Shown piece by piece: positions 53,035-61,638 of a stretch of 64,000 nt of DNA. The stretch lies in assembly GCA_019359675.1 (NCBI GenBank), contig JAHHGX010000091.1:1-64000 (forward strand). The letters are read 5' to 3'. The first letter of the stretch is position 1. Every line of letters begins with the position of its first letter. This stretch comes from Calothrix sp. FI2-JRJ7 (GTDB lineage Bacteria; Cyanobacteriota; Cyanobacteriia; Cyanobacteriales; Nostocaceae). The position numbers and the translations under genes are program-made. A model generated the notes under the pieces. It did no database searches. It worked only from the letters and a program-made list of their open reading frames with translations, and was not told where the DNA came from.

Positions 53035-53325
53035 TCAATTTATCATTTTAAACATTCCTTGACCTTGTATATATTTTACAGGTAAAGCGTCATCTAATTC
53101 ACCTGGTTGCCAGTCTAATGGTTCATACTCACTAAGGTTTGATAAGTCACTTTCAAGCCAATTATTATCAATATCATCTCTTATAGCTTCGGAACTTGCA
53201 GGTGAAGATTTTTTTTGATGGTTTTGGCGCCAGTTTAAAAAATCTACAAAGTCAAGAACTTCACGTAGTTCGGTTTCTGGTATAATTTCTAGCTTTTCAA
53301 GTATTTTTGCTTTAATCAAATTCAT
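53035..53325 (-). CDS. DUF2281-like small protein (antitoxin-type)
   Basis: This 96-aa protein starts MNLIKAKILEKLEIIPETEL, followed by REVLDFVDFLNWRQNHQKKS. The ExLREVLDFVxFL segment is the hallmark of DUF2281/VapB-like antitoxins. The rest is acidic and low in structure (DNNWLESDLSNLSEYEPLDW), ending with YIQGQGMFKMIN. It heads the four-gene minus-strand set. The following gene is not a recognisable toxin, so the pairing is open. About 100 bases upstream lies a second, frameshifted antitoxin of the same type. Confidence 0.65.
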   Translation of the reverse strand: MNLIKAKILEKLEIIPETELREVLDFVDFLNWRQNHQKKSSPASSEAIRDDIDNNWLESDLSNLSEYEPLDWQPGELDDALPVKYIQGQGMFKMIN

Positions 53326-53424
53326 AGTGTTATTAAGTATTTATACGTCTTAGTTAGGCTGATTTAGAGCAATTATAATTTATCTAACGATGAAAATAGA
53401 AAATCGTTAATAATGATATTACTT

Positions 53425-53618
53425 TTACAAATCTCTCCATGCTTCATCCTCTTCAGATTGCAACCAATCTTTTACAAGAGACGATTCACTCATTATACTT
53501 ATCTCATTTTTTTTTGTAAGTGTCTATTTTTAATAATTTGAACAAAGTCCAAAATCTCTGCTAACAGATAGTCTGGTGTTTGTTCTATTTCTTTAAGTAA
53601 AAGGTCTTTTGTACTCAT
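53425..53618 (-). pseudogene. Second DUF2281-like antitoxin with a frameshift at an A9 run
   Basis: GGAGACAAA precedes ATG 53616-53618. The frame reads MSTKDLLLKEIEQTPDYLLA, then EILDFVQIIKNRHLQKK and hits M-R-stop just after a run of nine A residues (minus strand; plus 53507-53515). In the next frame the protein continues NEISIMSESSLVKDWLQSEE and ends DEAWRDL at TAA 53425-53427, the usual VapB-like C-terminus. One extra A would restore a 64-aa protein. It could be a mutation, a sequencing error at a homopolymer, or transcriptional slippage, which A9 runs can support. No toxin gene is attached. Confidence 0.75.
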
Positions 53619-53619
53619 T

Positions 53620-53902
53620 TTGTCTCCATAATAATTTATAGAAATATATGCACTAATCAACCGGGTAATTTATTACGTTTTGTATAATATATAACCAATA
53701 ATTGATTTTGCGATTCCGTTTCGCTTTGTTTTCATTCCATTCAAACTCCATAAAGCTTTAAGATTTGAGCTATTCTAAAAAAATGTTACAACTTTACAAT
53801 ATTGAGATGCTTCATTCCTGAGCATGACAATTAGTGCAAGAATGTTGGAGATGCTTCGTTCCTCAGCATGACACTATCACGGCTCACGACAATGAGTGAC
53901 AG
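53620..53902. repeat. AT-rich spacer ending in two GATGCTTCnTTCCTnAGCATGAC repeats
   Basis: GAGATGCTTCATTCCTGAGC-ATGACAAT (53804-53831) and GAGATGCTTCGTTCCTCAGC-ATGACAC (53848-53874) are direct repeats, each with a short inverted AGCAT-type core. The same unit occurs at 44845-44870 and, inverted, at 41929 and 41996. No gene is seen in the rest. Confidence 0.75.
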
Positions 53903-55636
53903 TTAAAATCCTAAGTCGGCTTTTGCTAATTCTGCTGCTGCGAATACTTCTTCGTCGTCTTTTTCTTCCCAAATTGGGTCTCCTATTTCGCGGTAGAATT
54001 GTTCATCGTATGGACGTGTACGCACAACTACTGGCATTGGTACTGCGTGACCTAGAATTAATGCTTGTTGTTTTGAGTCTAGTTTTGCTAGTACTGAGCG
54101 TAATGCGGTACCACCTGATACTCCTGTAAAGATTGCTTCAATGTCTTTTTCGTCGTTTAATAAAGCAGTAACGCGCGTACCAATTTGAGACATAACTTCA
54201 TTATCAATTCCCGATGGTCGCTGGTCTACTACTAATAGTGTTACGAAATATTTCCGCATTTCGCGTGCGATGGTTCCAAAGATGGTACTGGCAACAATAG
54301 CAGGGTCGAGGAAACGGTGTGCTTCTTCAATCGTAATTACTAGTTGAGTTGGTTTATCTGCCACGTTACCTGATTGGAGAAATTTCTCGGCTTTGGCTAC
54401 ATAATGTTGGTGAATACGACGTGTAATCATGTTTGTCACCAGCATGTACGATAACATGTCTGACTGCGAACCAAATTCAATTACTATGTTTTTGCCAGCT
54501 TCGAGAGTTTTTAAAATTTGGTTGACATAATTCTGTGGACATGCTGACCGCATGTATTTTAGGTTCTCCATCCGTAACAGTTTGCGCTGTAATGCGGTGA
54601 TGGAACCTTGGTGTCCACGTTTTTCTTCGCAAAATGTCTTGATTTCTTCGTTGGTCATGTTGATTAATTGAAGAATCCAAGATTTTCCAAATTCGGCAAA
54701 GAGTATATTCGCGTTATCGAGACTTGCTTCCGAAAGTCCAAGGTCACGACTGCAAAGACGAATATCTTCTACTTCGATTTGGTCGTAGCTAAGGTATAAT
54801 TCTTGAGCGTTTTGTACGCCTCGACGTTTTGTAGAAGCTGGGTCAAGGGTATATACTTCGACTTTATCGGGGAATAATTGCTTTAACCCTTTTACTGTAC
54901 TGTATTGTTTACCTTCGCAAACGGCTTGCCAACCATATTCTGAGTGCATATCAAATATAAGGTTAACCCCAGCATTTTTGCGAACTATCCCAGCTAATAG
55001 TAAGCGTGTCAAGAAAGATTTCCCGGTACCTGATTTACCAAATACACCGTTACTGCGTTCGACAAATCTATCTAAGTCGATACAAACCGGAACATCCATA
55101 TCTAATGGTTTGCCAATGGAAAAATTCTTGCGATGAATATCGTCTTCCCAACCAAAAACGCGACGAAAATCTTCTTCGGATGCTTCGTAAACTTGGCTGA
55201 AGTGACTGGGAATCGTTTTTACTGGTAACAATTCCATTGTTGTGCTGGTTTGAGGTTGAAACGATGCCAAACCTTTAAGTCCATTTGGGACTTCATGATT
55301 TGCAGATTTTCCATTTGTGAATGTTGGTTTTTCCTCAGCTTCGGGGGTGAACATTAACATCGGCGCCAGATTAATAGTGCCATAAGTACCACTACCTGCC
55401 AACACTTCACGTAAAAAACTATCTTCCCAATTTGGAGGATTTGCAATGATTCGTTGGTTAGCAAGACCGAGTGCAACATCAGTCAACATACAAAAGAAAC
55501 GCGACCGCATCCCCTGCACTACCAAAAATTTCCCGACACGCATATCTTCTACAGAAATATCGGGGTGCAAACGCACTTCTAGTCCACCTGTAAGCGAACC
55601 TTGAGTAATTGAACCTAACGGCTGTCCCAACTGCAT
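53903..55636 (-). CDS. HerA-like ATPase (DUF87)
   Basis: This 577-aa protein starts at ATG 55636 (a GTG at 55648 is also possible). The N-terminal beta-barrel-like part is GQPLGSITQGSLTGGLEVRL and IRV-type segments typical of HerA/FtsK relatives. The ATPase core has Walker A NGVFGKSGTGKSFLTRLLLA near residue 205 and Walker B LVITIEEAHRFLDPAIVAST. A conserved arginine segment follows (VVDQRPSGIDNEVMSQIGTR). HerA ATPases form hexamers that translocate DNA, usually with the nuclease NurA; no NurA gene is next to it here. The C-terminal VVRTRPYDEQFYREIGDPIW is normal for cyanobacterial members. Confidence 0.9.
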   Translation of the reverse strand: MQLGQPLGSITQGSLTGGLEVRLHPDISVEDMRVGKFLVVQGMRSRFFCMLTDVALGLANQRIIANPPNWEDSFLREVLAGSGTYGTINLAPMLMFTPEAEEKPTFTNGKSANHEVPNGLKGLASFQPQTSTTMELLPVKTIPSHFSQVYEASEEDFRRVFGWEDDIHRKNFSIGKPLDMDVPVCIDLDRFVERSNGVFGKSGTGKSFLTRLLLAGIVRKNAGVNLIFDMHSEYGWQAVCEGKQYSTVKGLKQLFPDKVEVYTLDPASTKRRGVQNAQELYLSYDQIEVEDIRLCSRDLGLSEASLDNANILFAEFGKSWILQLINMTNEEIKTFCEEKRGHQGSITALQRKLLRMENLKYMRSACPQNYVNQILKTLEAGKNIVIEFGSQSDMLSYMLVTNMITRRIHQHYVAKAEKFLQSGNVADKPTQLVITIEEAHRFLDPAIVASTIFGTIAREMRKYFVTLLVVDQRPSGIDNEVMSQIGTRVTALLNDEKDIEAIFTGVSGGTALRSVLAKLDSKQQALILGHAVPMPVVVRTRPYDEQFYREIGDPIWEEKDDEEVFAAAELAKADLGF

Positions 55637-55780
55637 GTTAATAAGCACATAATGTTCTCGATATATATTAAATCGAATTTTAATATAAATGTTAAAAAAT
55701 CAAGAAAAAATGTACTACAACAGAAAAAAGGGGTAAAGGGTAAGAGAAAAATGTTCTTTTCCTTTCCCCCTTCAGCTTGT

Positions 55781-56578
55781 TTAATCGATTTGAATTGAAG
55801 TTGGGGCACCACCACCAGAAATAACTGAGGTGTATGCTAAAGGTTTACGGTAGCGTGCGTACAAATTATCACGCCAAGTAAAAAAGCGTTCATAAGTTAG
55901 GCTATTTGCTAATTCGGGTACACCTTTGCCTCTTACACCAATTGGTAAATCTAAATAGTCACCTTCAGGAAATTTTAACAATATAGATAAACCTGCCACA
56001 GCGAAGTCGGCTAAAGTCGGCTCATCCCCTGTTAAATATGGACTATCCTGCAATATTAAACACAATGCTTCTAAATCTTGCTTCAAGTCTTCAATTGCAC
56101 TCTTAATCGCATCCTGGCTATAACCAACACCTATACCCAAAGCTTTAACAAAATCACTTGGTACCCCCTCTACCAATGTTCTTAAAATATCTGGTGTCGT
56201 TGTTGGTAGCAATGACTTACGTAAATACTGGTCTTGGCTAATGGCGCCAAAAAGTGCCTTTCTTCCTTTTATACCAATCGACTCGTCAGCCCATTCCTCC
56301 ATCATTAACGTTAAACCTCGACGCTTAGTATCCAATGGTATCAATGGACGGTCGGGATATACTGAATCTAGATATTTAGCAATCTCAGTAGAATCTACAA
56401 TATATCTACTGCCGTCTTTAAGTACAGGCACTTGCCGCTGTCCAGTTAACCGAAATAGGTCAACTTGCCCAACACCAGGTGTAACTTCGATTTTGCGGTA
56501 ATCTAGCCCTTTGTAATCGAGAATCAACCGCACCTTTTCTGAGTATTGCGAAAGTTCAAATTGGTACAATTCTAGCAT
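55781..56578 (-). CDS. Glutathione S-transferase family protein
   Basis: This 265-aa protein has an N-terminal thioredoxin-like domain with MLELYQFELSQYSEKVRLIL, where the S-Q-Y/C-S segment is the usual glutathione-site position, then RQVPVLKDG and DSTEIAKYLDSVYPDRPLIP. The C-terminal helical domain reads LCLILQDSPYLTGDEPTLAD, then FAVAGLSILLKFPEGDYLDL. It is longer than minimal GSTs, as is common for cyanobacterial members. The role (detoxification or stress) is inferred from family only. It lies upstream of the HerA gene on the same strand with 130 bases between. Confidence 0.88.
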   Translation of the reverse strand: MLELYQFELSQYSEKVRLILDYKGLDYRKIEVTPGVGQVDLFRLTGQRQVPVLKDGSRYIVDSTEIAKYLDSVYPDRPLIPLDTKRRGLTLMMEEWADESIGIKGRKALFGAISQDQYLRKSLLPTTTPDILRTLVEGVPSDFVKALGIGVGYSQDAIKSAIEDLKQDLEALCLILQDSPYLTGDEPTLADFAVAGLSILLKFPEGDYLDLPIGVRGKGVPELANSLTYERFFTWRDNLYARYRKPLAYTSVISGGGAPTSIQID

Positions 56579-57353
56579 TTTGTATTTCCTACTACTAGTT
56601 GACTGGTCGATTGTACAATTTTATCTATAATATGCGTTAGTCCAATTGACCATTATACTTTGCACTTATTTTTACAATACAACTATCGAGCGATATATTT
56701 ACCTTAATTGTAACGATTCAGAGTGGATAGATTATTACTGAGTTTATACACCAAAATACTAGATTCGCACTAATTGTAGACTGAAAAACACTTACACAAG
56801 CAATATTTTGCTTAAAAATGAAAATTATAGGAACAATTTCACACTTGCATCCGTCCTGTACAGTTCTTAATAGTTCAATACTATTTATGAACGTTATCCA
56901 TATATCAAAAATGCTCATTTTATGTATTATAGTTTACATACATACTAAGCTTTATAATGTGTTCGTGACCTATAAGACAAGCGTAGCAATGCTTTGAGAG
57001 CTTGGACAAATAAAAATTTAATTTACTTGTATAGAATATTACTTTAGATTGTATTGATTAATGCTTTATTATTTTTTCGTGGTAGCGAAAAATGCGAGGG
57101 GTAGAAATGACGTATTATGGTTTGGCATTGGATATAAGGGGTCAATTGGTTATATAATAAGCCTTGAGCTTCTTGGATTGCTTTTCAATCAATACACGTA
57201 CATCAAGTAAAAATATTGGTGTCTAAAATTTGTAGATTATGAATATAAGGCGTTTATGAGTAAAAATATTATTCTCAAAGTTAGATTTTGTGCGTAAAAA
57301 AATGTTATAAATTTCCTATGTAATGTGTGGAAATCTAAGCCAAATATAGATTT
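56579..57353. other. Gene-free AT-rich interval
   Basis: I see no gene, tRNA or repeat of the families listed. The apparent minus-strand frames here start within the fasciclin gene or lack any protein-like pattern. The right end is the leader of the fasciclin gene. Confidence 0.55.
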
Positions 57354-58292
57354 ATGAAGGTTAATAACAGCAATTTGCTGCCCTTTTTGGCTGGCGTAGT
57401 GGGAGTAACGGGCATTGGTCTCTTGATTAACTTGCCAGCAGGCGCCCAAAATAAACTCAATCCAGAACCCAGTATTTTTGCGGAGACAACCTACAACCGC
57501 AGTCAGCGTGTACTGACCAACACACAGTATGTACCGAGCGAACCAACACTCGATACAGAAAAGCAAAATTCCAAGAAAAAGAAAAGAACCCAACCAACTG
57601 CTCAGAATACAACTCCTGGAGCAAAATTAAATCCAGCCCCTAGTATTTTACAGGAGTGTCCTTACAACCGTAGTGCTTGTCCAGGTGGCGGCGCCTCTAG
57701 TCCAACTACACGACCTGCACCTGGTGGTGAAGCAACTCCAGAAACTTTACCAGCACCAGTACCAACTGAACCGAGTGTTACACCAACACCACCAGAAACA
57801 ACACCAAGTCCAGGTACTACACCAACACCACCAGAAACAACACCAGGTACAAAACCAGGAAGTCAAACCGACTCTAACAAAAATATTATTGCAGTAGCTG
57901 AAGCAAACGGTTCATTCAAAACCTTAACCCAAGCACTCAAAGCTGCTGGACTAACTGAAACTTTACAGGGTAAAGGTCCCTTCACTGTTTTTGCACCAAC
58001 AGACGCAGCATTTGCTGAGTTGCCGCAAGACGCAGTCAGAGACTTGTTAAAACCAGAAAATAAAGAAGTATTAGTGAAAATATTGACCTACCACGTGGTA
58101 TCAGGTCAAGTACTTTCCAGCGACTTAAAATCTGGCGAAGTGAAGAGTCTGCAAGGTGGGCCAATTGGCGTTAAAGTAGACCCATCTACTGGTGTAACTG
58201 TAAACGACGCTAAAGTTGTTCAACCTGACGTAAAAGCTAGCAATGGTGTAATCCACGTCATCAACAAAGTGATTTTACCTCCTGACCTCTAA
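57354..58292 (+). CDS. Secreted fasciclin-domain protein with Pro/Thr-rich linker
   Basis: This 312-aa protein has a signal-like N-terminus (LPFLAGVVGVTGIGLLINLP) ending near GAQ. Two related segments follow, LNPEPSIFAETTYNRSQR and LNPAPSILQECPYNRSAC, then a Pro/Thr/Glu-rich linker containing the repeat TPTPPETTPSPG. The fasciclin (FAS1) domain covers about 175-312, with IIAVAEANGSFKTLTQALKA, the H1-type GPFTVFAPTDAAFAELP, ILTYHVVSGQV and the H2-type SNGVIHVINKVILPPDL. FAS1 domains mediate adhesion or matrix contacts at the cell surface. A clean intrinsic terminator follows at 58343-58374. Confidence 0.9.
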   Translation: MKVNNSNLLPFLAGVVGVTGIGLLINLPAGAQNKLNPEPSIFAETTYNRSQRVLTNTQYVPSEPTLDTEKQNSKKKKRTQPTAQNTTPGAKLNPAPSILQECPYNRSACPGGGASSPTTRPAPGGEATPETLPAPVPTEPSVTPTPPETTPSPGTTPTPPETTPGTKPGSQTDSNKNIIAVAEANGSFKTLTQALKAAGLTETLQGKGPFTVFAPTDAAFAELPQDAVRDLLKPENKEVLVKILTYHVVSGQVLSSDLKSGEVKSLQGGPIGVKVDPSTGVTVNDAKVVQPDVKASNGVIHVINKVILPPDL

Positions 58293-58342
58293 ACAAAACG
58301 TAGGTTGGGTGGAGCTAAGAGCGCGTAAACCAACATCTTAAC

Positions 58343-58374
58343 AATCCCGGTATCATAAAAGTTACCGGGATTTT
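58343..58374 (+). terminator. Intrinsic terminator after the fasciclin gene
   Basis: AATCCCGGTA (58343-58352) and TACCGGGATT (58363-58372) pair perfectly with a ten-base loop and are followed by TTAT. A dispersed GGGACGGGCAAGGATGCCCA-type palindrome follows at about 58384. Confidence 0.85.
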
Positions 58375-58433
58375 ATGCATTCAGGGACGGGCAAGGATGC
58401 CCATCCCACAAGATAATAATAAAAACTTATCAA

Positions 58434-58934
58434 ATGGCAGAAACCATCAAGATTTACAACTCGATGGCAAAGTTTTATGTTTCAATGGGTGGCGCCTTAA
58501 ACCAAGAAGTAGATTTTACCATTCATCGACTTGAAGAAATTCATAGTGAGGCGCCATATAAATCTCCGCTTTTTCGTGCCAACTATTACTCAATAGTCAT
58601 GATTTCCAGTGGACAAGGACGATATATTGTAAATAGCCACTTTTATGATATGAAACCTTGTACTATTTACTTTAGCAATCCAGGGCACGTCAAAGGTTTT
58701 GAAGTTTATAAACAAGCTAATGGTTTCGTCATTACGTTTGCAGAGTCATTTCTCAAGCAATATGTACATGAAGAGATTTTTAACGAATTTCCATTTTTAA
58801 TAGCCGAAATCGTTCCTCCGCAATATCCAGAACTATCTATTTTCCAAAATTTTCACGACTTGGGAACTCAGCTTTTACAAGAATACAATAGTACGAGTAC
58901 TTATAAATTTAAAATTGTTCTGCGAAACAAATAA
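58434..58934 (+). pseudogene. AraC-family regulator lacking its DNA-binding domain
   Basis: The 166-aa frame matches the N-terminal cupin-like sensor of AraC-type regulators: IHRLEEIHSEAPYKSPLFRA, then NYYSIVMISSGQGRYIVNSH, FYDMKPCTIYFSNPGHVKGF and GFVITFAESFLKQYVHEEIF. It ends STYKFKIVLRNK, just where the linker to the two C-terminal helix-turn-helix motifs should begin. No HTH sequence follows in any frame that I could find; only a short frame at 58948 (MEAQEELYRLKEWVVNIKSN) lies beyond. The gene is therefore a truncated relic, or a stand-alone sensor domain, which is less likely. Confidence 0.75.
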
Positions 58935-59032
58935 AGAACTAATTAAGATGGAAGCCCAAGAAGAACTTTATCGATTGAAAGAATGGGTTGTTAATATTAA
59001 GTCTAATTGTATTGGTTAATATTGCTACCTCT

Positions 59033-59056
59033 TCTCTGTGCCCTCTGCGTCTCTGT
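59033..59056. repeat. CTCTGTG/CTCTGCG dispersed repeat
   Basis: TTCTCTGTGCCCTCTGCGTC-TCTGTGG is related to the repeat that ends the hybrid kinase gene at 14662-14701. Confidence 0.6.
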
Positions 59057-59099
59057 GGTAAAATAAATCACTTGTAACCACTGCACAGGTGCCGAATGC

Positions 59100-59675
59100 C
59101 TATGCAACAATTTGGCGCCCTCCATTTTTTAGCAGTAAGAAAACACCAACAACAATTAGCCAAATTTCCCACAACATAAACCCAATAGGCGCCGTTTCTA
59201 AAACAGGTGCGCGTTCAATAACTGTTGCAAAAAACTCACTTTGTCCTAAAATCCATAGTGGAACGCTTGCTAAACCCATCCACCCAACCCAAGGTTTAAA
59301 TACCGAGGATTGTAACATTGCTATTCCTACTCCTATTGTCCAGCCAACTAGTAGCGTTTGCCCTAACTGCTCACCAATTACAACACCACCATATTGATGT
59401 ACTGCTTGAAAAACAACGAGAACGGCTGCACGAGTCGAATCAGTTGCGGTTGGGTTAACATATATTTTGGCTAACGGAGGAATCACAAATACCCAACGCA
59501 TCAACCCAACAGCTTGAAGCACACCGGAAATAACACCCATTAATGTTGCAGTTGCCAGATAAGGTGTATCTTCGCGAGACAATAGTTTTTGCAGCAAAGT
59601 ACTAGCTGGGATGAACAACAAAGCTAATATTGCAAAGGCAAACCACGTTAAAATCAGTGCTGTCCAAGAGCATAT
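59100..59675 (-). pseudogene. DUF4386 family membrane protein, N-terminus missing
   Basis: The open frame begins directly after a stop at 59676-59678 without an ATG; a TTG at 59619-59621 is the only early start-like codon. It reads WTALILTWFAFAILALLFIP, then RAAVLVVFQAVHQYGGVVIG and WVGWMGLASVPLWILGQSEF, with four to five hydrophobic segments and the FQAxHxYxG motif of DUF4386. Complete members are longer and begin with an additional helix and extracellular loop. The C-terminal coding end (FMLWEIWLIVVGVFLLLKNG) is duplicated as a scrap at 61978-62052. Function of the family is unknown. Confidence 0.72.
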
Positions 59676-59747
59676 TTAAAGTAAAGTTAATAAATGTCCT
59701 AGTTATTATCAAAAAGTGTGCTAACTAACTTGCTAATCAGTATTTCC

Positions 59748-60386
59748 TCATAGCCAAATTGGCGGAAACAATCGATCAACTTCCAATCTCCAACCTGGCA
59801 AAGCAAGTTCTGCCTCCGCAATTTCTCCGCATCGATAAATAATAGGATTGCGGGGATCGCTCGACTGGTAAACTTTTATTAATTGTCCTCTAAGGACATC
59901 TACATCCCATACAACCAAAGTTCCAGCATCAAAGTAATCCACCCGCTTTTTAGCCATCTCTTTCTCAGCTTTTTCACCGTAATCAGTTTCACTTCTTACT
60001 TCTGCGGCAAAAATAGGCGCCCCTTCCAAAAATTTCCCCAGGTTTTCCGGAAGCGTTCCTGTAAAAAATGCAGCATCTGGACTAAACGATTCACGTTTAG
60101 GTAGATTTGTAGTAAATTGCTGCCAACCATTAGCAGATTCCCACCAAACGCTAACATTTGGGCGAACTGGCAAATTAACGATGTATCCTACATTATCTGG
60201 TAATCCATAACCACGCCGAGTTTTAAATCCATAATCGCGTAAGCTGCTATAAATTTCTCCCCCAGCAAACCCAGGTAGGAAACCTGTTGCTGCCATAATT
60301 ACAAGTTCTCCATTTACCAACTCGGCTTTTCCGTTATCTGGAACTCGGTATAAGTCTGCTATTTCGGCTGTGATTTTGAGACTCAT
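59748..60386 (-). CDS. Uma2 family (DUF820) putative endonuclease
   Basis: From ATG 60386 (MSLKITAEIADLYRVPDNGK) this 212-aa protein has the Uma2 fold: LVNGELVIMAATGFLPGFAG, the PD-type aspartate in ESFSPDAAFFTG, the E-x-R/K strand in FAAEVRSETDYGEKAEKEMA, and VDYFDAGTLVVWDVDVLRGQ. The family belongs to the PD-(D/E)XK superfamily and is greatly expanded in cyanobacteria; substrates are unknown. Upstream ATG codons (from 60440) would add an unlikely extension. Immediately upstream on the same strand is a dead antitoxin copy (60492-60707), whose toxin seems to have been replaced or lost. Confidence 0.85.
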   Translation of the reverse strand: MSLKITAEIADLYRVPDNGKAELVNGELVIMAATGFLPGFAGGEIYSSLRDYGFKTRRGYGLPDNVGYIVNLPVRPNVSVWWESANGWQQFTTNLPKRESFSPDAAFFTGTLPENLGKFLEGAPIFAAEVRSETDYGEKAEKEMAKKRVDYFDAGTLVVWDVDVLRGQLIKVYQSSDPRNPIIYRCGEIAEAELALPGWRLEVDRLFPPIWL

Positions 60387-60491
60387 AAATTTCAATTTGT
60401 TCTTATCTTCCAAGATATAAATTTTTATTATAACCGACAATTATATCTGTTTTAAGTTATGTATATAAACAAATACATAACTGTCTCAAAT

Positions 60492-60707
60492 TCATAATTT
60501 TTCATATTCTGCGTCATCAGGATTATCCAAAATTTTTTGGAAGGCTGGCTCGGAAAGCTTTGCCGCTGGAAAAGCTATGTCACCATCTGCATTTGTTACA
60601 TTTTTATCAAGAGAGTCTATAAACTCTTCAACCTGCAACAACTATTCAGGAAACAATCTACGAATTTTTTCAATTATTCTTTGTTCAATTGTGGTATCAG
60701 CTTGCAT
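60492..60707 (-). pseudogene. Dead paralog of the MazE-position antitoxin (in-frame TAG)
   Basis: The frame from ATG 60705-60707 reads MQADTTIEQRIIEKIRRLFP-E, then TAG (60642-60644), then LLQVEEFIDSLDKN and KLSEPAFQKILDNPDDAEYE-KL to TGA 60492-60494. It aligns residue for residue with the intact antitoxin at 62516-62734 (MQANSAIEQRVIEKLRRLFP, EFIDSLYIEN, KLSEAAFQKIWDNPDDAEYD), where the stop position is glutamine (CAG to TAG). No MazF-like toxin follows, in contrast to the intact pair. It is a duplicated module that has lost its toxin and its function. Confidence 0.85.
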
Positions 60708-60967
60708 TCTTAAAATTCTCCTTTCATGCATTTGTTGGTTCCTATTTGTTTATGTTGTTACGCACGCTGTATTCTCGCTACAGCTATAACAATATAACGA
60801 CCATCTTCTTTAAGTTGCTCGTAGCTTCGTTCCAAGTGATTTGATTCAGCTTCAGCAAACTTTTTCGGAGGGCATCCAGTTTTGACAGAAGCACTTAAAC
60901 TAAAGGCGCCTAGAGAGAAAAACCTTTTATCTGAGTAAAAGCTTTCTGAGAAAAGAATTCTCTTTTC

Positions 60968-61210
60968 TCAGGTAGAGCTTTCCCCCACTAGTCTTGAGTT
61001 TATTTCTTGAACCGCAAGCTTCAAAGCTTCGACTTGTCGATTTAGTTCGATGACATCAACACTAGCTTCAGCTTCGCCTATATACTCCTTAATCCATTCA
61101 AGCATTACCTCAGTGATGGTTTTACCTTCTTCAGCGAGCTTCTTGGTAAATTTTTCTTTTGTTAACGGGTCTACTTGAAACTGAATCAAAGTTCTCTCTC
61201 GTTTTGCCAT
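60968..61210 (-). CDS. Ribbon-helix-helix (CopG/Arc-like) DNA-binding protein
   Basis: This 80-aa protein starts MAKRERTLIQFQVDPLTKEK, the beta-strand and first helix of a ribbon-helix-helix fold, then FTKKLAEEGKTITEVMLEWI. A coiled-coil-like tail (VDVIELNRQVEALKLAVQEI) ends SRLVGESST at TGA 60968-60970. Such proteins are usually autorepressors that bind short palindromes; three GGTAATGGCA-type sites surround its start (61206-61320). After the TGA the same frame stays open for 69 further codons (to TAA 60758-60760), including KFAEAESNHLERSYEQLKED and GRYIVIAVARIQRA, which look protein-like. The gene may originally have been about 150 codons long. Confidence 0.75.
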   Translation of the reverse strand: MAKRERTLIQFQVDPLTKEKFTKKLAEEGKTITEVMLEWIKEYIGEAEASVDVIELNRQVEALKLAVQEINSRLVGESST

Positions 61211-61320
61211 TACCCAGAAACCTCCAAAACCTTATTTATATTGAAATTAACAATTTTCATTGGTAATGGCAATTATCATGACTTTTTGATTGACATGGTA
61301 ATGGCAGTGCCATTATCATG
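61206..61320. promoter_or_regulatory. Three GGTAATGGCA operator-like sites around the RHH gene start
   Basis: GCCATTACC (61206-61214, overlapping codons 1-3), GGTAATGGCAATTATCATG (61262-61280) and a near-perfect palindrome with arms GGTAATGGCA (61297-61306) and TGCCATTATC (61308-61317). The latter two share TATCATG edges. The spacing upstream of a ribbon-helix-helix gene is what autoregulation would predict. Confidence 0.65.
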
Positions 61321-61437
61321 TCATGTAGCAAAGCATTTATGCACGCCGTAGTCACCAGGCATGTGTTTTGTGCCTGTTGTACTAAGAAAACTTAAAACAT
61401 ATATCAACGCTGCGGTGTCGTGTTACCAGGAGTGCCG

Positions 61438-61638
61438 ATGAAACAATCTACTAGACAAGCGATGTTAGAGGCTTATAATTCTATGCAACCAATTATTGCT
61501 AGGTTGTATGCAGAATATGAGCAGGCGTTTGAAAATGAAGATTTTGCAGATGCTAGTTTATTAGAAGCAAGAGCCAATAAACTCTTTCAAGAAGCTGACT
61601 CAATACTACAAGTTATATTGGAGCATGAAAATGATTGA
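61438..61638 (+). CDS. Small helical protein, 66 aa
   Basis: ATG 61438 follows CAGGAGTGCCG, a fair ribosome binding site. The protein (MKQSTRQAMLEAYNSMQPII, then AEYEQAFENEDFADASLLEA) is acidic and helical, ending SILQVILEHEND. I do not recognise it. Its last bases overlap the start of the next small gene (ATGATTGA, 61631-61638), so the two are translationally coupled. The pair is divergent from the ribbon-helix-helix gene and shares the intergenic region with its operator-like sites, so the RHH protein may control both. Confidence 0.55.
   Translation: MKQSTRQAMLEAYNSMQPIIARLYAEYEQAFENEDFADASLLEARANKLFQEADSILQVILEHEND

Noticed and set aside
53903-55636. HerA-based defence pair (HerA with Sir2, DUF4297 or NurA)
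   Set aside because: Neighbours are a GST gene and a gene-free spacer; no effector or nuclease is adjacent, and the protein looks like the usual cyanobacterial housekeeping HerA-like ATPase.
57237-57593. 118-aa minus-strand ORF overlapping the fasciclin gene start
   Set aside because: It is antisense to a clear signal peptide and repeat region and has no protein-like motif.
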